A DNA stretch of 64,000 nucleotides from Pseudomonas sp. FP2335 (GTDB lineage: Bacteria > Pseudomonadota > Gammaproteobacteria > Pseudomonadales > Pseudomonadaceae). Below, one piece after another: positions 9,066 through 17,750 of this stretch (position 1 is its first letter; each line of letters opens with the position of its first letter). The stretch lies in assembly GCF_030687535.1 (NCBI RefSeq), contig NZ_CP117437.1:4795501-4859500 (forward strand). Reading direction: 5' to 3'. A program made the translations under genes and the position numbers. Below the pieces are notes generated by a model, which saw only the letters and a program-made list of their open reading frames with translations, was not told the origin of the DNA and ran no database searches.

Positions 9066-9998
9066 TCAACCACGGGGCAGGAACACGTCGGCCAGCAGTT
9101 GATTGCGCGGCAGGCCCGCCAGGAACAGGCGCTTGGAGAACGCGTCGACATGGGCGGGGTGTCCGCAGAGTAAGGCCAAGGTTTGCCGCGAAACAAGCCG
9201 CAGTTGCGCCAATGCCTGGGTCGCCTGCGCCGCCGTCCACAGCTCCACCGTCAAGTTCGGATGCTGCGCGGCCAGCGCTGCCAGGGGTTCGGCCAGGTAA
9301 TGCCCGGCGACATCATGGGCCTGGTGAATCACGCGGATGGCGCCCTGGTGATCCTGGCGCAGCGCCTCACGCAATACCCCCCACAATGGGCCCAGGCCCG
9401 TGCCCGACGCCAGCAGCCACAACGGTCGGGCTTGCCAGTCCGGATCATATTGCAACGCGCCGCCACGCAACTCGCCCAGACGCAAACCGTCGCCGAGTTG
9501 CAACTGACGGGCAATATCGGTGAATTCCCCAGGCTGGCGGCAGTCGAGGTGAAACTCCAGGAACGGGTCCTCCTGCGGCAAACTCGCCAGCGAGTAAGGC
9601 CGCGCCACCTGCCCCGCCCACACCACCAGATGCTGGCCGGCGCGATAGCGCAGGCCACGCTCCGGTTGCAGACGCAGGCGCAGCACCGTCGAGCTCAACC
9701 AATCGACGCCCACGACCTGCGCCGCCAAACCGTCACGCACCGGATCAAAGGTTTCGACACGCAGATCCGCGCTGACTTGGCACTGACAGGCCAACCGCCA
9801 ACCCTCCTGGCGTTGGGCCGGGCTCAAGGCATCCGGCTGCCGATCGGAAACCTCGCCGGTACACCGCACCAGACACGCATGGCAACTGCCGGCGCGGCAA
9901 CTGTAGGGCACCGCCACACCCGCCTGATTCAACGCATCCAACAGATTGCTGCCGGTGGCGACCGACCAGTGGCGTTCGCCGACGTGCAGTTCAGGCAT
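9066..9998 (-). CDS. 2Fe-2S ferredoxin / FAD-NAD(P) oxidoreductase
   Basis: 310 residues. An N-terminal plant-type [2Fe-2S] domain with ligands C34, C39, C42 and C71 (YSCRAGSCHACL...LACQC), then an FNR-like FAD domain with RPYSLAS near 136 and a NAD(P) domain with ASGTGLGPLWG near 200. The order ferredoxin-FAD-NAD is that of CDP-6-deoxy-glucoseen reductase-like and oxygenase reductase components. No oxygenase is adjacent, so the electron acceptor is unknown. The gene directly precedes the crotonase gene in the same direction. Confidence 0.88.
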   Translation of the reverse strand: MPELHVGERHWSVATGSNLLDALNQAGVAVPYSCRAGSCHACLVRCTGEVSDRQPDALSPAQRQEGWRLACQCQVSADLRVETFDPVRDGLAAQVVGVDWLSSTVLRLRLQPERGLRYRAGQHLVVWAGQVARPYSLASLPQEDPFLEFHLDCRQPGEFTDIARQLQLGDGLRLGELRGGALQYDPDWQARPLWLLASGTGLGPLWGVLREALRQDHQGAIRVIHQAHDVAGHYLAEPLAALAAQHPNLTVELWTAAQATQALAQLRLVSRQTLALLCGHPAHVDAFSKRLFLAGLPRNQLLADVFLPRG

Positions 9999-10087
9999 AT
10001 AAAGGTCTCAATCACAGGGGATGGGCACAGGGAATCATGCCTGCGACAGTTTGACCATAGTCGGGTGTATCGGCCACCGTGCCGGGT

Positions 10088-10093
10088 TATACT
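10088..10093 (+). promoter_or_regulatory. Possible -10 element upstream of fumarase
   Basis: TATACT is a near-perfect -10 hexamer about 120 bases before the fumarase ATG. No convincing -35 hexamer lies at the right distance, so this is tentative; if used, the transcript leader would contain the hairpin at 10139-10183. Confidence 0.35.
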
Positions 10094-10138
10094 GCCGCGC
10101 CTTTTTAGCGTCGCGCCTGCACCATTGGCGTGCCTTGG

Positions 10139-10183
10139 AAAGGTGGCTTCAGCCGACCGATGCACCCCACTGAAGCCACCTTT
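10139..10183 (+). other. Perfect 14-bp inverted repeat in the fumarase leader
   Basis: AAAGGTGGCTTCAG and CTGAAGCCACCTTT are exact reverse complements separated by 17 bases, ending about 32 bases before the fumarase ATG. It could be an RNA hairpin in the leader, an attenuator/terminator-like element or a protein-binding dyad. Confidence 0.75.
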
Positions 10184-10215
10184 ATTGAATGTTCCCTTAT
10201 AGAGGAGCGCGACTC

Positions 10216-11739
10216 ATGACCGTGATCAAGCAAGACGACCTGATTCAGAGCGTTGCCGACGCCCTGCAATTCATTTCCTACTACCACCCCGTTGATTTCA
10301 TCCAGGCCATGCACGAAGCCTACCTGCGCGAAGAATCGCCAGCGGCCCGTGACTCCATCGCCCAGATCCTGATCAACTCGCGCATGTGCGCCACCGGCCA
10401 TCGCCCGATCTGCCAGGACACCGGTATCGTTACCGTGTTCGTGCGCGTAGGCATGGACGTACGTTGGGATGGCGCCACCATGGGCCTGGACGACATGATC
10501 AACGAAGGCGTGCGTCGCGCCTACAACCTGCCGGAAAACGTCCTGCGTGCATCGATCCTCGCCGACCCGGCAGGCGCGCGTAAAAACACCAAGGACAACA
10601 CCCCTGCGGTCATCCACTACTCCATCGTCCCGGGTAACACCGTGGAAGTGGACGTGGCGGCCAAGGGTGGCGGTTCCGAGAACAAGTCGAAAATGGCCAT
10701 GCTCAACCCGTCCGACTCGATCGTCGACTGGGTGCTCAAGACCGTTCCGACCATGGGCGCCGGCTGGTGCCCACCGGGCATGCTCGGTATCGGCATCGGC
10801 GGCACCGCCGAGAAAGCCGCGGTGATGGCCAAGGAAGTGTTGATGGAATCCATCGACATCCACGAACTGAAAAAACGCGGCCCGCAGAACCGTATCGAAG
10901 AGATGCGCCTGGAGCTGTTCGAGAAGGTCAACCAACTGGGCATCGGCGCCCAGGGCCTGGGTGGCCTGACCACCGTGCTCGACGTGAAGATCATGGACTA
11001 CCCGACCCACGCTGCCTCCCTGCCGGTGTGCATGATCCCCAACTGCGCCGCCACCCGTCACGCACACTTCGTGCTCGACGGTTCGGGCCCGGCGTCGCTG
11101 GAAGCGCCACCGCTGGACGCCTACCCGGAAATCGTCTGGGAAGCCGGCCCATCGGCCCGTCGCGTCAACCTCGACACCCTGACCCCGGAAGAAGTGCAGA
11201 GCTGGCAGCCGGGCGAAACCGTGTTGCTCAACGGCAAGATGCTTACCGGCCGCGACGCCGCGCACAAGCGCATGGTCGAGATGCTGAACAAGGGCGAAAC
11301 CCTGCCGGTGGACCTCAAGGGTCGTTTCATCTACTACGTCGGCCCGGTTGATCCGGTGCGCGAAGAAGTGGTTGGCCCGGCTGGCCCGACCACCGCGACG
11401 CGGATGGACAAGTTCACCCGCCAGATCCTCGAGCAAACCGGACTGTTGGGCATGATCGGCAAATCCGAGCGCGGCCCGACTGCGATCGAAGCGATCAAGG
11501 ACCACAAGGCCGTGTACCTGATGGCCGTCGGCGGTGCTGCCTACCTGGTGGCGCAAGCCATCAAGAAGTCGCGCGTGGTTGCGTTCGCCGAACTGGGTAT
11601 GGAAGCGATCTACGAGTTCGACGTCAAAGACATGCCGGTCACCGTTGCAGTCGACAGCAAGGGCGAATCCGTGCACATCACCGGTCCTGCCATCTGGCAG
11701 AAAAAGATCAGTGAAAGCCTGGCGGTAGAAGTGCAATAA
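10216..11739 (+). CDS. fumA: Class I (4Fe-4S) fumarate hydratase
   Basis: 507 residues. Interconverts fumarate and malate in the TCA cycle, using an oxygen-sensitive [4Fe-4S] cluster. The conserved CQDTG motif (Cys 66), the WCPPGMLGIGIGG segment and CMIPNCAATRH supply the cluster ligand region and substrate-binding residues; the C-terminal domain carries GPTTATRMD. The start was set at ATG 10216 because GAGGAG lies about eight bases upstream and the family starts with MTVIKQ-like residues; a more upstream in-frame TTG lacks support. The gene is isolated, with a leader hairpin and a strong terminator. Confidence 0.95.
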   Translation: MTVIKQDDLIQSVADALQFISYYHPVDFIQAMHEAYLREESPAARDSIAQILINSRMCATGHRPICQDTGIVTVFVRVGMDVRWDGATMGLDDMINEGVRRAYNLPENVLRASILADPAGARKNTKDNTPAVIHYSIVPGNTVEVDVAAKGGGSENKSKMAMLNPSDSIVDWVLKTVPTMGAGWCPPGMLGIGIGGTAEKAAVMAKEVLMESIDIHELKKRGPQNRIEEMRLELFEKVNQLGIGAQGLGGLTTVLDVKIMDYPTHAASLPVCMIPNCAATRHAHFVLDGSGPASLEAPPLDAYPEIVWEAGPSARRVNLDTLTPEEVQSWQPGETVLLNGKMLTGRDAAHKRMVEMLNKGETLPVDLKGRFIYYVGPVDPVREEVVGPAGPTTATRMDKFTRQILEQTGLLGMIGKSERGPTAIEAIKDHKAVYLMAVGGAAYLVAQAIKKSRVVAFAELGMEAIYEFDVKDMPVTVAVDSKGESVHITGPAIWQKKISESLAVEVQ

Positions 11740-11750
11740 GCACTTCCCTG

Positions 11751-11800
11751 CCATAAAAAATGGCGACTGCGGCTACACGGCCCAGTCGCCTTTTTTATGG
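11751..11800 (+). terminator. Intrinsic terminator of the fumarase gene
   Basis: Long inverted repeat with GGCGACTG / CAGTCGCC core extended by A6/T6 and CCAT/ATGG ends, 12 bases after the stop codon. Potentially bidirectional. Confidence 0.9.
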
Positions 11801-11816
11801 CTGGCACGCTTCAAAT

Positions 11817-11905
11817 GTGGGAGCGGGCTTGCCCGCGAAGGCGGTGGATCAGCCAACATCTGCGGCGACTGACACAGCGCATTCGCGGGCCAGCCCGCTC
11901 CCACA
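11817..11905. repeat. REP doublet (class 1)
   Basis: Inverted pair of REP cores (GTGGGAGCGGGCTTGC ... CAGCCCGCTCCCAC) with the GTGGGAG ends outward, between the fumarase terminator and dctB. Confidence 0.92.
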
Positions 11906-11979
11906 CAAACCCATTCGTCACAAGATTCAAGGCACGCATGGTATGGTGCACTCCCCTCACTGCGCCTGTTCATCACCGT

Positions 11980-13746
11980 ATGATCGTGATCCCTCGCCCC
12001 CTGCGCCTGACCTTCTATTCCCTGTTGATCATCGCCGGTGCGCTGTTGGCCGCCGCCTTGGCCACCCGCCACGCCGAACGCCAAGCCCTGGTGGACGATG
12101 CGGCTCGTGCGAATCAGCAACTCGCCCTGTACGCCAATTCCCTGCACACCCTGATCGAACGCTACCGCGCCCTGCCCGCCGTACTGGCGCTGGACTCGGA
12201 AATGATCAGCGCGTTGAAAGGCCCGCTGGACCCCGCAACCCAGGATGTGCTCAACCGCAAACTGGAACGCATCAACGGCGCCGCACAGTCATCGACCCTG
12301 GAATTGATGGACCGCAACGGCCTCGCGGTGGCTGCCAGCAACTGGAACCTGCCGAGCAGTTATGTCGGGCACAACTACGCGTTCCGGCCGTATTTCAGCC
12401 AGACCAAAAGCCAGGGCACGGGACGCTTCTACGCGGTGGGAGTGACCACAGGCGTGCCGGGCTATTTTCTTTCCAGCGCGGTGGTGGATGAACACGAGCA
12501 GTTCCTCGGCGCCATGGTGGTCAAGCTGGAATTCCCCGAGCTCGAGCGCGAATGGGCCCAGGGCAACGACCTGTTGTTGGTCAGTGACGCGCGCGGCATC
12601 GTGTTTATCGCCAATCAGCCAGGCTGGCGTTACCGCAACCTGCGACCGCTGTCGGACACCGACCTGGCCGAACTCAAGGCCACCCGCCAATACGACAAGA
12701 AACACCTGGAACCGCTGGACACCCAGCCCTTGCAGCGCTTTGACGACAACAGCCACCTGATGCGCGTCAACGGCCCCGATGGCAACGCCAATTACATCTG
12801 GGAATCCCTGCCGCTCAAAGCCGAAGGCTGGACCCTGCACCTGCTGCGCAAACCGCAATTCGCCTTTGAAGACCAGCGCAACGCCGGCCTGGCCGCCGCC
12901 GGTTCCTGGCTGGCCCTGGTGTTCCTGGTGTTGTTCCTCACGCAGCGCTGGCGCCTGGCCCGGTTGCGCCAGCGCAGCCGCGAAGAGCTGGAGCGCCTGG
13001 TGGAAGAACGTACCCAGGCGCTGCGCACCGCCCAGGATGGCCTGGTGCAATCGGCCAAGCTGGCGGCGCTGGGGCAGATGTCCGCCGCCCTCGCCCATGA
13101 GATCAACCAGCCGCTGACCGCCCAGCGCATGCAGTTGGCCACCCTGCGCCTGTTGCTCGACCACGGCCGCGTGGACGATGCCTACAAGGCCCTGACCCCG
13201 CTGGACGAAATGCTCACACGCATGGCCGCGCTCACCGGCCACCTCAAGACCTTCGCCCGCAAGAGCCCCAGCGGCCTGCGCGAACGCCTGGACCTGGCGA
13301 TGGTGGTCGACCAATCCCTGCACCTGCTCGACGCACGCCTGCGTGATGAAGGCATCGGCGTGGTACTCGACCTGACCCGCCCGGCCTGGGTCCGCGGCGA
13401 CGCGATCCGCCTGGAACAGGTGCTGATCAACCTGCTGCGCAATGCCCTCGACGCCATGGCCGACAAGCCGCGCAAACGCCTGGAAATCCGCCTGCACGCC
13501 GACCAGCAGCTGTGGCAACTGACCGTCAGCGACAGCGGCGGCGGGATCGCCGAAGAACACCTGAACAGCGTGTTCGACCCCTTCTTCACCACCAAGCCGG
13601 TGGGTGATGGGCTGGGCCTGGGGCTGGCGGTGTCCTACGCCATCGTGCACGAATTGGGCGGGCGCCTGATCGCCGGCAACCGTGGCGACGGCGCGGTGTT
13701 TACCCTGACCTTGCCAATCGCGCTGGAGACGCCCGACCTATGTTGA
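11980..13746 (+). CDS. dctB: DctB-type sensor histidine kinase (C4/C5-dicarboxylate sensing)
   Basis: 588 residues from the ATG at 11980, after which the protein begins with the expected short cytoplasmic tail and first membrane helix (about 8-28). A periplasmic double-PAS/Cache sensor region (about 35-290) contains the DctB-like RPYFSQTKSQGTGRFYAVG stretch; a second helix lies near 300-320. The cytoplasmic part has a coiled coil, the H box LAHEINQP with phospho-acceptor His 373, N box INLLRNALDAM and G boxes DSGGGI and GDGLGLGLAV. Its stop overlaps the dctD start. Paired with DctD it should control the kgtP-type transporter downstream; the P. aeruginosa MifSR alpha-ketoglutarate system is a functional parallel. 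Confidence 0.88.
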   Translation: MIVIPRPLRLTFYSLLIIAGALLAAALATRHAERQALVDDAARANQQLALYANSLHTLIERYRALPAVLALDSEMISALKGPLDPATQDVLNRKLERINGAAQSSTLELMDRNGLAVAASNWNLPSSYVGHNYAFRPYFSQTKSQGTGRFYAVGVTTGVPGYFLSSAVVDEHEQFLGAMVVKLEFPELEREWAQGNDLLLVSDARGIVFIANQPGWRYRNLRPLSDTDLAELKATRQYDKKHLEPLDTQPLQRFDDNSHLMRVNGPDGNANYIWESLPLKAEGWTLHLLRKPQFAFEDQRNAGLAAAGSWLALVFLVLFLTQRWRLARLRQRSREELERLVEERTQALRTAQDGLVQSAKLAALGQMSAALAHEINQPLTAQRMQLATLRLLLDHGRVDDAYKALTPLDEMLTRMAALTGHLKTFARKSPSGLRERLDLAMVVDQSLHLLDARLRDEGIGVVLDLTRPAWVRGDAIRLEQVLINLLRNALDAMADKPRKRLEIRLHADQQLWQLTVSDSGGGIAEEHLNSVFDPFFTTKPVGDGLGLGLAVSYAIVHELGGRLIAGNRGDGAVFTLTLPIALETPDLC

Positions 13747-15065
13747 ACGCGGTGATTGTGGTCGATGACGAAGCCAGCATCCGCACGGCCGTGGAGCAGT
13801 GGTTGAGCCTGTCGGGCTTTGAGGTGCAGCTGTTCAGCCGCGCCGAGGCATGCCTGGCGCAGTTGCCCAGGGACTTCCCCGGCGTGATCCTCAGCGATGT
13901 GCGCATGCCCGGCCTCAGCGGCCTGGAGTTGCTCGCCGAAGTGCAACGCCGCGATGCCGACCTGCCGGTGATCCTGCTCACCGGCCACGGCGATGTGCCG
14001 ATGGCGGTGGAAGCCATGCGCGACGGTGCCTACGACTTTCTGGAAAAACCCTTCAGCCCCGACGCCCTGCTCAACAGCCTGCGCCGGGCGTTGGACAAGC
14101 GCGGGCTGATCCTGGAAAACCGGCGCCTGCATCAACAGGCTGACCACAAGGCCCAGCTTGAATCGAGCCTGCTCGGCGTGTCCCGGGGGTTGCAGAACCT
14201 GCGGCGCCAGGTGTTGGACCTGGCAGGCTTGCCGGTCAATGTACTGATCCGCGGCGAGACCGGCAGCGGCAAGGAGCTGGTTGCGCGCTGCCTGCATGAT
14301 TTCGGCCCGCGCGCGAAAAAGCCGTTTGTGGCGCTCAACTGCGCGGCGATCCCCGAGCAACTGTTTGAGGCCGAGCTGTTCGGCCATGAAAGCGGCGCGT
14401 TTACCGGCGCTCAGGGCAAACGCATCGGCAAACTGGAATACGCCCACGGCGGCACCCTGTTCCTGGATGAAATCGAAAGCATGCCCCTGGCCCAGCAGGT
14501 CAAGCTGCTGCGGGTGTTGCAGGAGCAGAAGCTGGAGCGCTTGGGCTCCAACCAGAGCATCCACGTGGATTTGCGCATTATTGCCGCGACCAAACCCGAT
14601 CTGCTGGAAGAAGCGCGCGCCGGGCGTTTCCGTGAAGACCTGGCCTATCGGTTGAATGTCGCGCAACTGCGCCTGCCACCGTTGCGTGAGCGGCGTGAAG
14701 ATATTCCGCTGTTGTTCGACCACTTTGCACACAGTGCCGCCGAGCGCCTCGGCCGCAGTATCGAGCCCTTGAGCGGCGCGCAGTTGGGGCGCCTGCTCAG
14801 CCACGACTGGCCGGGCAATGTGCGCGAGCTGGCCAACGTCGCCGAACGCCAAGTGCTGGGGTTGGGCGAGCCGGAGCCGGAAGGCATCGAGGCCGGGCAA
14901 TCGTTGGCGGCGCAGCAGGAAGCGTTTGAAGCCCATTGCTTGAAGGCGGCGTTGACGCGGCACAAAGGTGACATCAAGGCGGTGCTGGCGGAGCTGCAAC
15001 TGCCGCGGCGCACCTTCAATGAAAAGATGCAGCGCCATGGGTTGGTGCGGGAGATGTTTCTCTAG
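13740..15065 (+). CDS. dctD: DctD-type sigma-54-dependent response regulator
   Basis: 441 residues. A receiver domain with phospho-acceptor Asp 53 (LSDVRMPG) and KPF at about 103-105, an AAA+ domain with Walker A GETGSGKE (172-179), the sigma-54-contacting GAFTGA loop (GHESGAFTGAQGKR near 219-232), and a Fis-type DNA-binding helix-turn-helix at the C terminus. It is an NtrC-family activator for RNA polymerase-sigma54. The start lies within the dctB stop, so the two are translationally coupled. Two dyads and a -24/-12 promoter immediately downstream identify the next gene as its likely target. Confidence 0.92.
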   Translation: MLNAVIVVDDEASIRTAVEQWLSLSGFEVQLFSRAEACLAQLPRDFPGVILSDVRMPGLSGLELLAEVQRRDADLPVILLTGHGDVPMAVEAMRDGAYDFLEKPFSPDALLNSLRRALDKRGLILENRRLHQQADHKAQLESSLLGVSRGLQNLRRQVLDLAGLPVNVLIRGETGSGKELVARCLHDFGPRAKKPFVALNCAAIPEQLFEAELFGHESGAFTGAQGKRIGKLEYAHGGTLFLDEIESMPLAQQVKLLRVLQEQKLERLGSNQSIHVDLRIIAATKPDLLEEARAGRFREDLAYRLNVAQLRLPPLRERREDIPLLFDHFAHSAAERLGRSIEPLSGAQLGRLLSHDWPGNVRELANVAERQVLGLGEPEPEGIEAGQSLAAQQEAFEAHCLKAALTRHKGDIKAVLAELQLPRRTFNEKMQRHGLVREMFL

Positions 15066-15074
15066 CGACCTTCG

Positions 15075-15167
15075 GGCCTTTTCGCGGGCAAGCCCGCTCC
15101 CACACTGACTGCATTCCAAATTTGGAACTCGGTCAACTGTGGGAGCGGGCTTGCCCGCGAAAAGGCC
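15075..15167. repeat. REP doublet (class 1, inward arrangement)
   Basis: GGCCTTTTCGCGGGC-type arm and its inverted copy, with GTGGGAG ends facing inward. It begins 10 bases after the dctD stop and could also serve as its transcription-ending hairpin. Confidence 0.9.
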
Positions 15168-15177
15168 AGCCGCCATA

Positions 15178-15191
15178 AGCGGATTTCCGCT
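15178..15191 (+). promoter_or_regulatory. Upstream activator site 1 (DctD-like dyad)
   Basis: AGCGGATTTCCGCT is a perfect 6-2-6 inverted repeat centred about 108 bases upstream of the predicted transcription start of the transporter gene. NtrC-family activators bind such dyads. Confidence 0.7.
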
Positions 15192-15209
15192 CACCCCTCA
15201 CAAAACATC

Positions 15210-15223
15210 AGCGACTTTCCGCT
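15210..15223 (+). promoter_or_regulatory. Upstream activator site 2 (DctD-like dyad)
   Basis: AGCGACTTTCCGCT repeats the first dyad with two changes in one arm. Start-to-start distance is 32 bases, about three helical turns, so both lie on one face of the DNA. Confidence 0.6.
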
Positions 15224-15266
15224 CAAAAAATCCGCCAAACCCTTCTAGACCGGGCCTTCATCCACC

Positions 15267-15282
15267 TGGCACAGCTCCTGCT
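15267..15282 (+). promoter_or_regulatory. Sigma-54 (-24/-12) promoter of the transporter gene
   Basis: TGGCAC-N5-CTGCT with GG and GC exactly 12 bases apart fits the RpoN consensus TGGCAC-N5-TTGCW with one mismatch. A transcript would start near 15293, leaving a leader of about 53 bases. Confidence 0.85.
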
Positions 15283-15345
15283 ATAGCCCCAACCAGGCTG
15301 TGCCCAGGCACGCTCCATAAAAACAACTAGATGAAGGATCCTTCA

Positions 15346-16665
15346 ATGGATAACTCCAACGCCCTGCCTCTGGGGTCGGCGGCCGCGCCGGCAAAAGAAC
15401 GCACCACCTCCAGCCGGATCAAATCGATCTTCAGCGGCTCGGTCGGCAACATGGTCGAGTGGTACGACTGGTACGTCTACGCGGCATTCTCGCTGTACTT
15501 CGCCAAAGCCTTTTTTCCCGCCGGTTCCTCCACCGCGCAACTGATGAACACCGCCGCGATCTTTGCCGTGGGCTTCATCATGCGGCCGATCGGCGGCTGG
15601 TTGATGGGCATGTACGCCGACTACAAAGGCCGCAAGGCCGCGTTGATGGCCTCGGTACTGTTGATGTGCTTCGGTTCGCTGCTGATCGCCCTGACGCCGG
15701 GCTATGACACCATCGGCATCGGCGCACCCATCCTGTTGGTCCTCGCGCGCTTGCTGCAAGGCCTGTCCGTGGGTGGCGAGTACGGCACCTCCGCGACCTA
15801 CCTGAGTGAAATGGCGACCAAGGAACGCCGCGGCTTCTTCTCCAGCTTCCAGTACGTGACCCTGATTTCCGGCCAGCTCATTGCCTTGGCGGTATTGATC
15901 GTGCTGCAACAAGTGCTCACCACCGAGCAACTGTACGCCTGGGGCTGGCGCATCCCGTTCGCCATCGGCGCACTGTGCGCGGTCGTTGCGCTGTACCTGC
16001 GTCGCGGCATGGAAGAAACCGAGTCGTTCACCAAGAAGGAAAAAGCCAAGGAAAGCGCGATGCGCACCTTGCTGCGTCACCCCAAGGAAGTATTGACCGT
16101 GGTCGGCCTGACCATGGGCGGCACGCTGGCGTTCTACACCTACACCACCTACATGCAGAAATACCTGGTGAACACCGTCGGCATGAGCATTTCCGACTCC
16201 ACCACCATTTCGGCGGCGACGCTGTTTCTGTTCATGTGCATCCAACCCCTGGTCGGCGCTCTGTCGGACAAGGTTGGCCGGCGGCCGATCCTGATCGCCT
16301 TCGGTATCCTCGGCACCCTGTGTACCGTACCGATCCTCACAACCCTGCACACCATCCAGACCTGGTGGGGCGCGTTCTTCCTGATCATGGCCGCGCTGAT
16401 CATCGTCAGCGGCTACACCTCGATCAACGCGGTGGTGAAGGCCGAACTGTTCCCTACCGAAATCCGTGCACTGGGCGTGGGCCTGCCGTATGCGCTGACG
16501 GTGTCGATCTTCGGCGGCACGGCTGAATACATTGCGCTGTGGTTCAAGAGCATCGGCATGGAAACCGGTTACTACTGGTATGTGACTGCGTGCATCGCGG
16601 TGTCGCTGGTGGTCTACGTGACCATGAAGGACACGCGCAAGCATTCGCGGATTACCACTGACTAA
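15346..16665 (+). CDS. kgtP: MFS dicarboxylate/alpha-ketoglutarate transporter (KgtP/PcaT type)
   Basis: 439 residues from ATG 15346, which has GAAGGA about seven bases upstream; the in-frame ATG at 15331 is the alternative. A 12-helix major facilitator of the metabolite:H+ symporter group, with the family signature GNMVEWYDWYVY near 24-35, the loop 2-3 motif ADYKGRKAAL near 86-95 and GGEYGTSATYLSE near 143-155. KgtP homologues bring in alpha-ketoglutarate and related dicarboxylates. The gene has its own sigma-54 promoter and two upstream dyads directly after dctBD, so it is probably the main target of that two-component system. I recall the same three-gene group in P. putida. Confidence 0.9.
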   Translation: MDNSNALPLGSAAAPAKERTTSSRIKSIFSGSVGNMVEWYDWYVYAAFSLYFAKAFFPAGSSTAQLMNTAAIFAVGFIMRPIGGWLMGMYADYKGRKAALMASVLLMCFGSLLIALTPGYDTIGIGAPILLVLARLLQGLSVGGEYGTSATYLSEMATKERRGFFSSFQYVTLISGQLIALAVLIVLQQVLTTEQLYAWGWRIPFAIGALCAVVALYLRRGMEETESFTKKEKAKESAMRTLLRHPKEVLTVVGLTMGGTLAFYTYTTYMQKYLVNTVGMSISDSTTISAATLFLFMCIQPLVGALSDKVGRRPILIAFGILGTLCTVPILTTLHTIQTWWGAFFLIMAALIIVSGYTSINAVVKAELFPTEIRALGVGLPYALTVSIFGGTAEYIALWFKSIGMETGYYWYVTACIAVSLVVYVTMKDTRKHSRITTD

Positions 16666-16686
16666 CAGCTGAATGCAGTTCTAAAT

Positions 16687-16790
16687 GTGGGAGCGGGCTT
16701 ATGTGGGAGCGGGCTTGCTCGCGAATGCGGTGTATCAGACACAGATATTTTGACTGATCCACCGCATTCGCGAGCAAGCCCGCTCCCACA
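16687..16790. repeat. REP doublet (class 1) with duplicated left arm
   Basis: Outward-facing REP pair; the left arm GTGGGAGCGGGCTT is repeated, so that a truncated copy precedes the full copy. Lies between the two convergent genes and almost touches the stop codon of the downstream one. Confidence 0.92.
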
Positions 16791-16792
16791 TT

Positions 16793-17554
16793 TTAGTTTT
16801 GTATCGCCGGGCTAATGCGGTCACGTCCATACCGCCGTTGCGCATACGACGCCCCGACAATCATCACCACCAACACCGCCGCCAGCACCGCCGACGAGCC
16901 AATCGTGCCGAAATCCAGCCCGCCCTTTTCATGGGGTTTGGTGAGGAAGTCACCCAGTGTCGCGCCAAACGGGCGGGTCAACACAAACGCCACCCAGAAC
17001 AACAACACCGACGAGATCCGCGTGAAGTACTTGAGCGCCACCACGGCCGCAATGGTCGAGCCGATCAACAACGCACCGCCGGCAAAACCCAGCCCCGAAT
17101 CGTCCGCCAGGAAGTCGCCCAGTGCGGTGCCCAGGGTGTTGGAAAACAGAATCGCCATCCAGTAGAACAACTCGCCACGGAACGTCTGCACCTTGTTCAC
17201 GTTCAGCGAATCACCGCTCAGGTGCCACATCGCGAAGATGATCATCAGGATCACAATCAGGATCATCGACCCCGTTGCGTAGCCCAGGCCCAAGGTACGG
17301 TCCATAAAGTCCGACATGGTGGTGCCGGCCGTGCTGGTGGACAGAATCACGATCCAGTACAGCACCGGGTTGTAGGTTTTCGACCAGAGTTGCGTCACCA
17401 GGGTGACAAGGAACACGCTGATCAAGATCATCGAACTGAGGGCGTAGCCGACATTCAGGGTCATCGAGAGCAAATCCCCGGCGGTTTCGCCCAGGGTGGT
17501 TGCGCAGATTTTCATGACCCAGAACGCCAGGGTGATCTGAGGAAGTTTGTTCAT
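16793..17554 (-). CDS. DUF347 / COG4705 four-repeat membrane protein
   Basis: 253 residues from the ATG at 17554 (MNKLPQITLAFW); an in-frame extension upstream has no membrane-protein character. About eight membrane helices are visible. The motif T-x-G-x-x-x-(G/S)-D occurs four times: TTLGETAGD, STAGTTMSD, NTLGTALGD and RPFGATLGD, each at the start of a helix pair, which is the hallmark of DUF347 repeats. Function is unestablished; such an internally repeated protein with conserved acidic residues might be a transporter. It is divergent from the flavin reductase gene. Confidence 0.85.
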   Translation of the reverse strand: MNKLPQITLAFWVMKICATTLGETAGDLLSMTLNVGYALSSMILISVFLVTLVTQLWSKTYNPVLYWIVILSTSTAGTTMSDFMDRTLGLGYATGSMILIVILMIIFAMWHLSGDSLNVNKVQTFRGELFYWMAILFSNTLGTALGDFLADDSGLGFAGGALLIGSTIAAVVALKYFTRISSVLLFWVAFVLTRPFGATLGDFLTKPHEKGGLDFGTIGSSAVLAAVLVVMIVGASYAQRRYGRDRISPAIQN

Positions 17555-17750
17555 GGGGGGTAAAAAGCTCCAATGCTCAGTCTTTGAACTGGCCGACTTA
17601 TGAGGGGGCGTCGACCTGCCGCGCAGACTGAACGTGTAGCTGTGAAAAATAGGTGGGCGCTGTATGAAAATTCCATATCGCCGATGGAAATTCACCGCCA
17701 TGCCTTGCAGTATGGCCACCTCACCGCACTCAATCGCAGGAACCCCGGCC

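Noticed and set aside
10051..10056. TTGACC as -35 partner of the TATACT upstream of fumarase.
   Set aside because: The spacing would be 31 bases, far too long for a sigma-70 promoter.
6640..11754. Long minus-strand frames opposite pykA (485 residues) and fumarase (549 residues).
   Set aside because: Both are antisense shadows of strongly supported genes, with His/Gln/Val-rich unnatural composition and no motifs.
17666..17692. Imperfect dyad TTCCAT-N7-ATGGAA between the DUF347 and flavin reductase genes.
   Set aside because: Short arms and no second copy; too weak to call an operator.
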